From positions 62,001-126,000 of the forward strand of contig NZ_LRPE01000036.1 of the NCBI RefSeq assembly GCF_001605885.1: a stretch of 64,000 nt of DNA, written 5' to 3'. Shown here one piece after another: positions 34,672 through 42,973 of this stretch. Positions within the stretch are counted from its first letter, which is position 1, and every line of letters starts with the position of its first letter. The DNA is from Acinetobacter lactucae (lineage in GTDB: Bacteria; Pseudomonadota; Gammaproteobacteria; Pseudomonadales; Moraxellaceae). The translations under genes were made by a program, and so were the position numbers. The notes beneath the pieces are model-generated. The model was not told where the DNA came from. It ran no database searches and saw only the letters and a program-made list of their open reading frames with translations.

Positions 34672-35031
34672 ATGAATATGCTTAAAGTAATGTTGATGAC
34701 TGCTGGTATGACTGCTGCTGGCGTAGTTGTGGCAAATACACCAGTGAATCAAGCTGCAATTGCTCCGGCAACTGTCACCACAGTGAAACAGGCATTAACC
34801 TCAAAAGATAATACACCGATCAAATTACATGGTCAGGTTGTAAAGTCTTTAGGTGATGAAAAATATCAATTCCGTGACAAGACAGGTAGTATTACAGTTG
34901 ATGTAGATGATGAACTTTGGCAAGGTCGTCCTATTTCAGCTAATACAAATGTAACTTTAATTGGTGAAGTAGATATTGATTATAAACCTTTAAAACGCGT
35001 AGAAATTGATGTAGATCAAGTTCAGTTCTAA
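34672..35031 (+). CDS. YgiW/YdeI family periplasmic OB-fold stress protein
   Basis: This is a 119-residue secreted protein with a signal peptide ending near V-V-A (about residue 21). The BOF (bacterial OB-fold) domain has the family pattern I-K-L-H-G-Q-V, Y-Q-F-R-D-K-T-G-S-I-T-V-D-V-D and L-I-G-E-V-D. E. coli YgiW and YdeI are linked to tolerance of peroxide, metals and polymyxin. The gene lies just upstream of a QseBC-like two-component pair, the same arrangement as ygiW-qseBC in E. coli, but a terminator separates them here. Confidence 0.88.
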   Translation: MNMLKVMLMTAGMTAAGVVVANTPVNQAAIAPATVTTVKQALTSKDNTPIKLHGQVVKSLGDEKYQFRDKTGSITVDVDDELWQGRPISANTNVTLIGEVDIDYKPLKRVEIDVDQVQF

Positions 35032-35059
35032 TGAACAAATCTCTAGATTTACTACTTTT

Positions 35060-35093
35060 AGCCGCATTTAAATAATGCGGCTTTGCTTTTTTT
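35060..35093 (+). terminator. Terminator after the YgiW-like gene
   Basis: AGCCGCATT (35060-35068) and AATGCGGCT (35074-35082) form a 9-bp stem with a five-base loop, followed by TTGCTTTTTTT. Confidence 0.9.
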
Positions 35094-35138
35094 ATGAAGG
35101 CTTGGCAAGATAAAATCAGGATATAACAGGAAAAAGAG

Positions 35139-35801
35139 ATGAGAATTTTGCTTGCAGAAGATGATCGCTCTCAAGCTGAAAGCATTCAATCATGGTTAGA
35201 GTTAGATGGTTATCAGGTCGATTGGGTCGAAAGAGGTGATTATGCACTTACGGCAATCGAACAGCACGACTATGACTGTATTTTACTTGATCGGGGCTTA
35301 CCGCAACTGGCTGGTGAAAAGGTTCTAACAACGATCCGCCATAAACAAAAAAATGTACCTGTTATTTTTATTACTGCACGTGACAGCATTCATGATCGGG
35401 TAGAGGGGCTAGATTTAGGCGCAAATGATTATTTGGTTAAGCCTTTTAGTTTAGAAGAGTTATCGGCCCGCATCCGTGCTCAATTACGCAAACAAACTTT
35501 GAGTCAGCAATCCATCTTAACGTGGGGTGACCTACAACTCGACACACAAGCAAAAGTCGTATTAAGCGCGGGAAAATCTATCGATTTAACGGCAAAAGAA
35601 TTCCAAATATTGCGTAAGCTGATGGTGCATCCTGAGCACATTATTACCCGTGATCAATTAGAAGAAGCACTTTATTCATGGGGTGAGGAAATTGAAAGTA
35701 ACGCGATCGAAGTATTTATTTATCAGCTTCGAAAAAAAATCGGAAGTAGCAGTATTAAAACCATACGGGGGCTAGGCTACCGTATGGGAGATTTAAAATG
35801 A
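35139..35801 (+). CDS. OmpR-family response regulator (QseB-like)
   Basis: This is a 220-residue regulator. The receiver domain (1-115) has the acidic pocket E7-D8-D9, the phosphorylation site D51 (L-L-D-R-G-L-P), the switch Thr in F-I-T-A-R-D and K in L-V-K-P-F-S. The C-terminal winged helix (about 125-218) ends with I-K-T-I-R-G-L-G-Y-R-M-G. It is translationally coupled to the kinase gene by a four-base overlap. The YgiW-like neighbour and the domain type point to QseB rather than PmrA. The genuine A. baumannii PmrA has a different sequence. Confidence 0.92.
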   Translation: MRILLAEDDRSQAESIQSWLELDGYQVDWVERGDYALTAIEQHDYDCILLDRGLPQLAGEKVLTTIRHKQKNVPVIFITARDSIHDRVEGLDLGANDYLVKPFSLEELSARIRAQLRKQTLSQQSILTWGDLQLDTQAKVVLSAGKSIDLTAKEFQILRKLMVHPEHIITRDQLEEALYSWGEEIESNAIEVFIYQLRKKIGSSSIKTIRGLGYRMGDLK

Positions 35802-37138
35802 AATCGAACCCCTCATCCTTGCAGTCGCAATTGGTTAAAACCACGATGTGGAGTAGTGTCGTGGTGGGGCTACTGGCTTTAAGCTTACTCACCATATTTT
35901 CGATCTATCACAACATGTCAGTGCAAGACGAAATCATGGATGAAATTTCAGATACTTTGCTGGTTTCCGATCTTTCTGGACACTCTATGAAACAGTTTGA
36001 TGAGCTGAGCGATGAATTTGATATTCAGTATGAGTTATTAGATACAGGCCAAGTATTGACCCATTCCCATAGCTATCAGCATGAACTTTTTGAACAAGGT
36101 AACTTGTCAGAAGGTTTTTCGTATTTTTGGTTTGATGGTCAATTGTGGCGTAGTCTGGCTGCACAACAAGAAGACTCTCAACTGCAAGTTGAAGTTTTTC
36201 AGCCAATGAGTACACGTGTTGAAGAAGTACTCAAAGCACTTGCTGGATATAGCGGTCTTATGGTGTTGTTCTGGCTATTGCAATGGGTCATTGTAAGTTG
36301 GCGTACCGAGCATCAATTGGCTGCGCTAAATTTGCTTTCTAGACGGATTGCTCAAAAAACTGCATCAAATTTAGAACCAATTCAAGAACCGGATGTCATT
36401 ACAGAAATTCAGCCTGTTATAGATGCTTTAAATCAATTACTTGCAAGGTTGCAAAGGGCTCTTGTAGCTGAACAGCGTTTTACTGCAGATGCTTCGCATG
36501 AGTTACGTTCTCCATTATCTGCCATACAAATGCGTCTTCAGGTTTTGCAGCGTAAATACCAACATCTTCCAGAACTTCATCAAGATTTTGAACGTATACA
36601 AGAAGACGTTTCTAGAAGTACAAAAATACTTGAAAATTTATTACTTCTTGCACGCTTGGAACCTAATGAAGCTGAGCAGCCAGAACTTCCTAAGACGGTT
36701 ATCGATTTAAATTACTTACTGGCAAGAGTCATTGAAACTATAGATTTAGATGCGAAAGCTAAACAGATGTTGATAGAGGTAAATACCTTATCGACAGAAA
36801 CAAAAACATATGCGAATGAAGAATTACTGTTTATTGCTTTTAGAAATTTATTTGATAACGCCATTCGTTATAGCCCGACTTTAGGCTCTATTCATGTTGA
36901 GATTAGTCGTCATGAACAGCAAATTAAGGTCTCTATTGAAGATACGGGGAATGGGGTAGATGATGAGGTATTGCAACGTTTAGGGCAGCGTTTTTTTCGG
37001 GTACTCGGTACTCAGCAGCAAGGTTCTGGATTAGGCATTTCAATTACGCGAAAAATTATTGAATTACATAATGGCAAGTTACGTTTTATGCATGCTGAAC
37101 AAAGTGGTTTGAGAGTAGAGATTATTCTTCCTTCATAA
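35798..37138 (+). CDS. Sensor histidine kinase (QseC-like)
   Basis: This is a 446-residue membrane kinase. Two membrane segments (about 17-37 and 150-168) flank a periplasmic domain of about 110 residues. Then come HAMP-like and dimerisation regions with the phosphoacceptor H234 (D-A-S-H-E-L-R-S-P-L). ATP-binding boxes follow: N-L-F-D-N-A-I-R-Y, E-D-T-G-N-G-V and G-S-G-L-G-I-S. It phosphorylates the response regulator encoded just before it. The signal is unknown. A terminator shared with hemP follows. Confidence 0.92.
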   Translation: MKSNPSSLQSQLVKTTMWSSVVVGLLALSLLTIFSIYHNMSVQDEIMDEISDTLLVSDLSGHSMKQFDELSDEFDIQYELLDTGQVLTHSHSYQHELFEQGNLSEGFSYFWFDGQLWRSLAAQQEDSQLQVEVFQPMSTRVEEVLKALAGYSGLMVLFWLLQWVIVSWRTEHQLAALNLLSRRIAQKTASNLEPIQEPDVITEIQPVIDALNQLLARLQRALVAEQRFTADASHELRSPLSAIQMRLQVLQRKYQHLPELHQDFERIQEDVSRSTKILENLLLLARLEPNEAEQPELPKTVIDLNYLLARVIETIDLDAKAKQMLIEVNTLSTETKTYANEELLFIAFRNLFDNAIRYSPTLGSIHVEISRHEQQIKVSIEDTGNGVDDEVLQRLGQRFFRVLGTQQQGSGLGISITRKIIELHNGKLRFMHAEQSGLRVEIILPS

Positions 37139-37141
37139 AAA

Positions 37142-37176
37142 ATAGCATGGTTACCCATGCTATCCATTTTTTGTTT
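37142..37176. terminator. Bidirectional terminator between the histidine kinase gene and hemP
   Basis: ATAGCATGG (37142-37150) and CCATGCTAT (37155-37163) form a 9-bp stem with a four-base loop, followed by a T-rich stretch. It lies between converging genes. Confidence 0.8.
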
Positions 37177-37210
37177 TCCCACGAATATTATTGAAACGCG
37201 AGTGTATTTT

Positions 37211-37381
37211 TTATTTAGTTAAAATTAGACGATTGTTGCGAGTGAGGCGTAAACGATATTCCTCGCCAGCATGCATAATGCGGATTTCACGGCCTAATGC
37301 AAAGAGGTTGTTAGAATGTAACATTGGTAAGGCGTGAGCTGTGTCATTGTTACGAGTAAATAAGCTAAAAGGTGCGTTCAT
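37211..37381 (-). CDS. hemP: Hemin uptake protein HemP
   Basis: This is a 56-residue protein ending in the HemP/HmuP signature G-R-E-I-R-I-M-H-A-G-E-E-Y-R-L-R-L-T-R-N. HemP proteins are small cytoplasmic factors linked to haem uptake, and in some species they act with Fur to activate the haem receptor. The ATG at 37381 has GGAG eight bases upstream. The frame is open for 57 more codons, but those read through the promoter and have no family match. A strong Fur box and a TTGACA promoter lie directly upstream, so iron should repress it. No haem receptor gene is adjacent. Confidence 0.9.
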   Translation of the reverse strand: MNAPFSLFTRNNDTAHALPMLHSNNLFALGREIRIMHAGEEYRLRLTRNNRLILTK

Positions 37382-37413
37382 TTGTTGTGCTCCGTGGTAT
37401 GTTCTTGAACGAT

Positions 37414-37447
37414 TTAAATGATAATCATTATCGAATAGATCTGTCAA
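37414..37447 (-). promoter_or_regulatory. hemP promoter with overlapping Fur box
   Basis: Reading the minus strand, TTGACA (37447-37442) is followed after 17 bases by a TTATCA-type -10 element. Overlapping that -10, the 19 bases at 37414-37432 match 16 of 19 positions of the E. coli Fur consensus, with a perfect 16-base core at 37417-37432. Fur-iron binding would block RNA polymerase. Confidence 0.88.
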
Positions 37448-37517
37448 TGGAATTTTTAAGATTTTATAAATTGATAAAATTTGCTTACACTTGAGAAAAG
37501 TTTTAGAGAGTAAAAAA

Positions 37518-38417
37518 ATGCCCAAACCGATTGTTGATGTCGCAATAGCCATCTTAATTCATCGTGGAAAAATATTAGTAGGATGGCGCCAAGAAGAGCA
37601 GCATCAAGGTGGAAAGCATGAGTTTCCAGGGGGGAAAGTTGAGCAGGGTGAAACACCAGAAGATGCCTGCCGCCGTGAAATCTATGAAGAAGTGGGCATT
37701 GGTTTAAAAGATTGGCATCAGTTTGATTATATTCATCATGAGTATGATGACATTATCGTCAATTTACATTTATTTAATAGTTATGTGCCTGATGAATTAT
37801 TAAATCTTATTCACCAACCATGGGCATGGTATACACGTGAACAGTTGCTTCATTTAAACTTCCCGAAAGCCAATAAAGACATTATAAAACGACTCTATTG
37901 GCCTCATCTCATCAAAATTAGCAATACACTTAAACCTGTAGAAAACAGTGATGCCTTATTGTATTGGCGTATTGAGGATGAATCTGAGCAGCAATATATA
38001 GAGCAATTAACTGCTTTAGATGAAGAGCAACGATCAAATTTAATTATTAATGTAGATATGTGGCAGCAATTAAGCCCTGAATTACAAAAACAGATTAAGA
38101 CTGTTCATTTAAAACAATCTCAGCTCATGAATTTGCATAAAGGCGATTTAACGGTGGGCGTACGTTATATTGCCGCCTGTCATGATGCCGTTTCTTTAAA
38201 ACAGGCTCAGCAGATTGGTTGTGATGCTGTTTTTATTAGCCCTGTAAAGCCAACTACAACTCATTCAGAGGCTGTAGCATTGGGTTGGGAACGTTTTAGT
38301 GATCTTGCTCAAAATAGCCAGATTCCGGTTTTTGCTTTGGGTGGAGTACATCCTGACGATTTAACTATTGCACAGCAGCATGGTGCATATGGTTTAGCCG
38401 GTATTCGTAATTTCTAA
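37518..38417 (+). CDS. Nudix hydrolase (MutT-like) fused to a ThiE/TMP synthase-like domain
   Basis: This is a 299-residue two-domain protein. Residues 1-130 form a MutT-type Nudix domain with a complete Nudix box from G39 to I61 (R-E-I-Y-E-E-V-G-I) and the substrate-sanitising look of an 8-oxo-dGTP diphosphatase. Residues about 175-299 resemble a TIM-barrel fragment of thiamine phosphate synthase (G-C-D-A-V-F-I-S-P-V, A-L-G-G-V, G-A-Y-G-L-A-G-I-R). The role of the second domain is not established in my knowledge. The ATG at 37518 has AGAGAG seven bases upstream. A TTG nine codons earlier is less likely. Confidence 0.9.
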   Translation: MPKPIVDVAIAILIHRGKILVGWRQEEQHQGGKHEFPGGKVEQGETPEDACRREIYEEVGIGLKDWHQFDYIHHEYDDIIVNLHLFNSYVPDELLNLIHQPWAWYTREQLLHLNFPKANKDIIKRLYWPHLIKISNTLKPVENSDALLYWRIEDESEQQYIEQLTALDEEQRSNLIINVDMWQQLSPELQKQIKTVHLKQSQLMNLHKGDLTVGVRYIAACHDAVSLKQAQQIGCDAVFISPVKPTTTHSEAVALGWERFSDLAQNSQIPVFALGGVHPDDLTIAQQHGAYGLAGIRNF

Positions 38418-38432
38418 TAAGAAAATAAATAA

Positions 38433-38460
38433 GCATTAAAAGCTAGAGAGCTTTTAATGC
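38433..38460. terminator. Bidirectional terminator overlapping the lpoP stop codon
   Basis: A perfect 12-bp stem (38433-38444 with 38449-38460), loop AGAG, contains the lpoP stop codon (38445-38443). It also serves the converging Nudix gene. Confidence 0.78.
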
Positions 38461-38991
38461 TTGCTGTGCTTCTTGAACAGTTTTTTGATTATTGCGTTGT
38501 TGCCCAGCTTTTAAGATGACCAACCAAAGCTGTTTTTTCATAGCCTGACTTTGAGCAAAACTCAAACCACGTCGCGCTAAAGACTCAGCATTAGAATATT
38601 GCTGTTTATGATTTGCCGTAAGTGCAAGAAACAAATAGGTCTCCGCCGCTTGTGGTGCTAAACGCTGGGCTTGAAGTGCATAGCGCTCAGCCTCTGACCA
38701 TTGCTGATTTTTATAAGCCTGCTGTGTTTTCTGCATTAAAACTTTAAATGCAGGTAATTGACTGCCATCATCACTAAAACGTTGAGGCTTTTTTTGCTGA
38801 GGAACAATGACCTGTAAATTTTTGCGTTGAATTTCCGGATGATCATAAGGCGTAATTTTTACGCCTGATGAATTTTCTGTCTTTTTGGCTGGAGGAGTAG
38901 GTGTTTTCTCTTTGGAGTCAGAATGATCAGGCAAAGTTGTACAGCCAACCATAAGAATAGCACCAATATAAAAAACACCTTTCTTCAACAT
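38443..38991 (-). CDS. lpoP: TPR lipoprotein, probable PBP1b activator LpoP
   Basis: This is a 182-residue lipoprotein with signal peptide and lipobox L-M-V-G-C (Cys17), a polar Pro/Lys-rich linker (about 20-85) and tetratricopeptide helices (about 90-180). The TPR part has A-E-R-Y-A-L-Q-A-Q-R-L-A-P and A-E-S-L-A-R-R-G-L. In Pseudomonas aeruginosa, and as I recall also in Acinetobacter, LpoP is a TPR outer-membrane lipoprotein encoded beside the PBP1b gene that activates that synthase. The gene here starts 21 bases after mrcB on the same strand. The match in domain type, size and place makes LpoP the best call. Confidence 0.8.
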   Translation of the reverse strand: MLKKGVFYIGAILMVGCTTLPDHSDSKEKTPTPPAKKTENSSGVKITPYDHPEIQRKNLQVIVPQQKKPQRFSDDGSQLPAFKVLMQKTQQAYKNQQWSEAERYALQAQRLAPQAAETYLFLALTANHKQQYSNAESLARRGLSFAQSQAMKKQLWLVILKAGQQRNNQKTVQEAQQALKAL

Positions 38992-39012
38992 ATCCTAATT
39001 TCCTGTTAACAC

Positions 39013-41409
39013 TTAGTTGTTATAACTACCACTTGAAATTACACGTGAGTTGTTTGCCAGATCTTGTTCCATCTGGTTTTCACTTTCACGAATATAGCTG
39101 TCGGTATTATCATCCTGAGAGTCAGGAATTGTGTTATCACTTTGTGGCGTATATGTTGGATCAACTTGATAATAAGGCGCTCCACATGGCGTAGCACGAT
39201 GCGGAACCGTATGCGTTAGCATTGGGATATACATTGCACCATCACAAGCTTGTGCAGATAAATCACCCGTTGCACGGTCAATCCATTGCCACTGTACAGT
39301 GTCTGGTTGACGTAGATTTACAGGCGTTTGACGTAATTGTTTCATCACATTAATCCATACTGGCAATGCACCAGATGAACCCGTTAAGCCAGTCACTTTG
39401 TTATCATCTAAACCTAACCACACTACAGCAACGTGATTACCAGAGTAACCCGCAAACCATGAGTCACGTGTATCGTTAGTCGTACCTGATTTACCTGCCA
39501 ATTTTAAAGCTGGAGATAAGCTGTTGTAAGCTGCACGTCCAGTACCTGAAGACATGACCTGTTGTAGACCATAATTCATAATGTAGCCAACAGACGGATC
39601 AATCGTTTGTTGAACATTCAGGCCATAACGGTCAAGGAGGCGACCATTAGCATCTACGACAGATCGGATCGCACGTGTTGGATATTTAAATCCACCCGTA
39701 GCAAAGTTCTCATAAATTCCCAATACTTCCATTGGTGACATATTGACTGCCCCAAGGAAAATAGAAGGGTAGGCAGGAATCGTTGATTCAACACCAAACT
39801 TTCTTAAATTATTAGTAAAAGTTGATAAACCAAATTCTTGACCCATGCGTACAGCAGATAGGTTATATGAGTTTGCTAATGCTTCACTCAAGCTGACTAC
39901 ACCATGTCCACCACCACTATAGTTTTTAGGTGTCCAACTTTTGCCACCATCTACAGGAATACTAATTGGTGCGTCTTCAATTTGACTTGCCCAGTTGTAG
40001 CGTCCAGATTCAATAGCGCTTAAATAAATCACAGGTTTCAGTAAAGAACCGACTTGGCGTTTTGCATCCACAGCACGGTTAAAACCAGTAAAGTCTTGAG
40101 TAGAACCAACTGCAGCAACTAGCTCGCCGTTTTCTGGATGGGCAATCAGTACAGCACCTTGTAAATTTTTCAAACGTGCTGGGTTGCTGTTTGCTAGGCG
40201 GTCTACTGAAGCTTTAAAAGCATTTTGAACTTGGGTTTGAGTAATCGGATCTAAAGTCGTAAAAATACGTAAGCCCTGATTGGTTAAATCACTTTCTTGA
40301 TATTCTGTACGTAATTGACGACGCACAATATCTAAAAAGTCAGGGAATTTTGCAGGACCTAAACTTGGTTTACTTAACACATTTAAAGGACGCGCAATTT
40401 CATCTTCATATTCAGCCTGAGTTAAATAACCCATAACACGCATATTATTTAACACGGTATCGCGGCGTTTTTTTGCACCTTCTGGATTTTTCCAAGGATT
40501 ATACAAAGAAGGACCTTGTACTAAACCGACTAAATAAGCTTGTTGTGCAACGCTAAGCTCACGTAGTGGTAAGCCAAAATAAAATTGAGAAGCCAAACCA
40601 TAGCCATTAATTGAGTAACTACCATTTTGGCCTAGATTCACTTCATTTAAATATGCTTCTAAAATTTCATCTTTGCTGTAATGCAGCTCGATGAGTAAAG
40701 CCATTAAGGCCTCATTGACTTTACGTTTTAATGTGCGTTCAGGTGTGAGGTAGAAGTTTTTAACTAATTGTTGAGTCAGGGTTGAGCCACCTTGGCGCTT
40801 TCCGCCTGTAACATTACTCACTAATGCACGGGCAGTACCACGAATCGAAACCCCATGATGATGATAGAAATTACGATCTTCTGTTGAAATTAAAGCTTCA
40901 ATAAGTGGTTTAGGAACGTTATTTAATTTAATAAGCACACGGTCTTCATTGTGTTGAGGATAGATTCCTCCAATGAGAAGGGGCTCTAATCGTGCAACAC
41001 CTGTTGAGGATGGCTTTGTACTTCGAACCTCAACCACCTGATCGTTCGCAAAACTTAACTCTAATACTTGTTCGGGCTCAACACTGTCGCCGTAATCAAA
41101 ACCACGCGTATGGATATACATATTGCTACCCTGAGCAACATAGGTTCCAGACTTGTCATAATTACTTGAAGTTTTGTAACCCAAAAGTTTTAATTCTTGA
41201 GTGAAATTTGCTTGGGTAATAGGCGCGTTATTATAAATTTCTAAAGGACGTGCAAACACTTTAGCGGGAATATCCCACCGTTGTCCTTCAAATTTTTCAC
41301 GGATAATATTATCTAAACGAATCAGATAGATACTAAGAGCAATAAAAGCACCAATGACCAAAATGGAAAAGATTAGTGCAAAGAAACCGATACCACGTTC
41401 AAACTTCAT
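39013..41409 (-). CDS. mrcB: Penicillin-binding protein 1b, bifunctional peptidoglycan synthase
   Basis: This is a 798-residue class A PBP. An N-terminal membrane anchor (about 8-30) is followed by a UB2H-like region and a GT51 glycosyltransferase domain with catalytic E177 (T-E-D-R-N-F) and Q-G-G-S-T-L-T-Q-Q. The transpeptidase domain has S455-x-x-K458 (S-L-L-K), S514-Y-N516 and K640-S-G-T. It polymerises lipid II and crosslinks glycan strands in the periplasm and is a beta-lactam target. The ATG at 41409 is preferred by family. A TTG at 41433 is also open. lpoP follows 21 bases later. Confidence 0.95.
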   Translation of the reverse strand: MKFERGIGFFALIFSILVIGAFIALSIYLIRLDNIIREKFEGQRWDIPAKVFARPLEIYNNAPITQANFTQELKLLGYKTSSNYDKSGTYVAQGSNMYIHTRGFDYGDSVEPEQVLELSFANDQVVEVRSTKPSSTGVARLEPLLIGGIYPQHNEDRVLIKLNNVPKPLIEALISTEDRNFYHHHGVSIRGTARALVSNVTGGKRQGGSTLTQQLVKNFYLTPERTLKRKVNEALMALLIELHYSKDEILEAYLNEVNLGQNGSYSINGYGLASQFYFGLPLRELSVAQQAYLVGLVQGPSLYNPWKNPEGAKKRRDTVLNNMRVMGYLTQAEYEDEIARPLNVLSKPSLGPAKFPDFLDIVRRQLRTEYQESDLTNQGLRIFTTLDPITQTQVQNAFKASVDRLANSNPARLKNLQGAVLIAHPENGELVAAVGSTQDFTGFNRAVDAKRQVGSLLKPVIYLSAIESGRYNWASQIEDAPISIPVDGGKSWTPKNYSGGGHGVVSLSEALANSYNLSAVRMGQEFGLSTFTNNLRKFGVESTIPAYPSIFLGAVNMSPMEVLGIYENFATGGFKYPTRAIRSVVDANGRLLDRYGLNVQQTIDPSVGYIMNYGLQQVMSSGTGRAAYNSLSPALKLAGKSGTTNDTRDSWFAGYSGNHVAVVWLGLDDNKVTGLTGSSGALPVWINVMKQLRQTPVNLRQPDTVQWQWIDRATGDLSAQACDGAMYIPMLTHTVPHRATPCGAPYYQVDPTYTPQSDNTIPDSQDDNTDSYIRESENQMEQDLANNSRVISSGSYNN

Positions 41410-41594
41410 AAAGATGAGATAAAACCCTAACAATGCCTGTAATGATGCGATAGCTTGTCATCAATTTGCAATGATAAAACTGTGAATAATTGGAAAACTT
41501 AGATTGAATTTTACAGCATCTTGTTGTTATGTTTTTTTAAATTAATCAGGTTAATGTTATTATAGCCCAGTATCGCAGCGGAGCTTACTCATTC

Positions 41595-42503
41595 GTGCAA
41601 ATTTCACATAAGTCCTTCAGAAACGTCGGGTTAATCGGTCGACCAGATAAATCATCAGTAGTAGAAACTCTATGTTTAATTCATGATCATTTGTTGAACC
41701 TAGGCTTAAACCCCATTTTTGATCAGGAAACTGCTGAATTAGTGCCTTATGATCATGCACAGGTAGTGAGTCGTCATTTACTGGGGGAAGTTGCGGATTT
41801 GGTAATAGTTGTAGGGGGGGATGGTTCTTTACTCCATGCTGCTAGGGCTTTAGTTCGCTATAATACGCCTGTTATTGGCATTAACCGTGGGCGATTAGGT
41901 TTTTTAACTGATATCAAACCTTCAGAAGCTATTTTCAAACTTGACCAAGTACTTCAAGGACATTTTCAACTTGACCGTCGTTTCTTACTGGAAATGGAAG
42001 TAAGAACAAATGGTGAAGTCATTTATGATGCGATTGCATTAAACGATGTCGTTTTGCACTCGGGCAAATCGGTACATATGATTGATTTCGAGCTTAACAT
42101 TGATGGTCAATATGTTTATCGCCAACATAGTGATGGTTTAATTGTTTCTACTCCAACTGGATCAACGGCTTATGCATTGTCAGGTGGTGGACCAATTTTA
42201 CATCCAAGTATGGATGCTATTGCATTAGTTCCAATGCATCCCCATACATTGTCATCACGTCCCATCGTAGTCGGTGGTCAAAGCGAAATTAAAATCGTTA
42301 TTCGCGAAAATCGGGTGTTACCAATGGTGAGTGCAGATGGTCAGCATAGTGTCTCGCTCAATGTTGGAGACAGTTTACACATTCGTAAACACCCATTTAA
42401 ACTAAGTTTATTGCATCCACCAGGTTATGATTTCTATATGGCCTGCCGTACCAAACTTGGTTGGAACCAAGATTTTGAATCTTTTCAAAGAGATGAATCA
42501 TGA
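41595..42503 (+). CDS. nadK: NAD kinase
   Basis: NadK phosphorylates NAD+ to NADP+ with ATP or polyphosphate and sets the cell's NADP pool. The 302-residue protein has the G-G-D-G motif at 74-77, N-R-G-R-L-G-F-L-T-D near 104, the N-D-V-V-L-H catalytic region near 150, and S-T-P-T-G-S-T-A-Y-A-L-S-G-G-G-P near 185. The start is a GTG. GGAG lies about 13 bases before it. It is divergent from mrcB and overlaps the following DUF1315 gene by four bases. Confidence 0.97.
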   Translation: MQISHKSFRNVGLIGRPDKSSVVETLCLIHDHLLNLGLNPIFDQETAELVPYDHAQVVSRHLLGEVADLVIVVGGDGSLLHAARALVRYNTPVIGINRGRLGFLTDIKPSEAIFKLDQVLQGHFQLDRRFLLEMEVRTNGEVIYDAIALNDVVLHSGKSVHMIDFELNIDGQYVYRQHSDGLIVSTPTGSTAYALSGGGPILHPSMDAIALVPMHPHTLSSRPIVVGGQSEIKIVIRENRVLPMVSADGQHSVSLNVGDSLHIRKHPFKLSLLHPPGYDFYMACRTKLGWNQDFESFQRDES

Positions 42504-42772
42504 ATATTGAACAAATGCTATCTGTTTTAAACCCTGAAATTGTAGAGCGTTTAAGAACAGCAGTAGAAATTGGTAAATGGCCAAATGGCGTTGTTTTAAC
42601 AAAAGAGCAGCGTGAGACTTGTATGCAAGCTGTGATTGCTTGGGAGTTAAAGAACTTACCAGAAGATCAGCGTAGCGGTTATATTGACCGTGGAACAAAA
42701 GAAGAAGGTGAAGAGTGTGATGACGATCATCACAAGCATGAACCTGAATTTAAACCAATTCGTTTTGTTTAA
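42500..42772 (+). CDS. DUF1315 (YeaC-like) small protein
   Basis: This is a 90-residue acidic protein with the DUF1315 layout: I-V-E-R-L-R-T-A-V-E-I-G-K-W-P-N-G near residue 14, Q-R-E-T-C-M-Q-A-V-I-A-W-E near 37, and Y-I-D-R-G near 61. The C-terminus has a Asp/His-rich stretch (E-C-D-D-D-H-H-K-H) that might bind metal. E. coli YeaC is the namesake, with unknown function. The ATGA overlap with nadK implies translational coupling. Confidence 0.87.
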   Translation: MNIEQMLSVLNPEIVERLRTAVEIGKWPNGVVLTKEQRETCMQAVIAWELKNLPEDQRSGYIDRGTKEEGEECDDDHHKHEPEFKPIRFV

Positions 42773-42867
42773 AATTTAATAAGACAGAAATTGGATTTGG
42801 TTATTTCATATAGCCTTGAATACCATGATTTTTCATGAGTTATAGCATATAGGCTTTTATTACTTTT

Positions 42868-42962
42868 AAAGGATTAAAAGTAACCAAAAATCCTTTGTAT
42901 CACTGACGATACTTCCATGTATCGCAGTGATACGGTCGACATCCATGTCGACCTTCGCGATA
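42868..42962. repeat. Palindromic intergenic repeat (REP-like)
   Basis: Three adjacent inverted repeats lie between the DUF1315 gene and ybiB. AAAGGATT pairs with AATCCTTT (42868-42875, 42889-42896). CGATAC pairs with GTATCG (42907-42912, 42919-42924). GGTCGACAT pairs with ATGTCGACC (42934-42942, 42945-42953). In addition TATCGC (42920-42925) can pair with GCGATA (42957-42962), so alternative folds exist. The GC content is above the local average. I recall similar sequences in other Acinetobacter intergenic regions. Confidence 0.65.
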
Positions 42963-42973
42963 GCGTCTGCTAA

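Noticed and set aside
35139-37138. PmrAB polymyxin-resistance system
   Set aside because: Sequence memory of A. baumannii PmrA differs, and the YgiW-like neighbour points to the QseBC type.
37382-37552. Upstream 57-codon extension of hemP
   Set aside because: It runs through the promoter and Fur box, and the proper ATG at 37381 has a ribosome-binding site.
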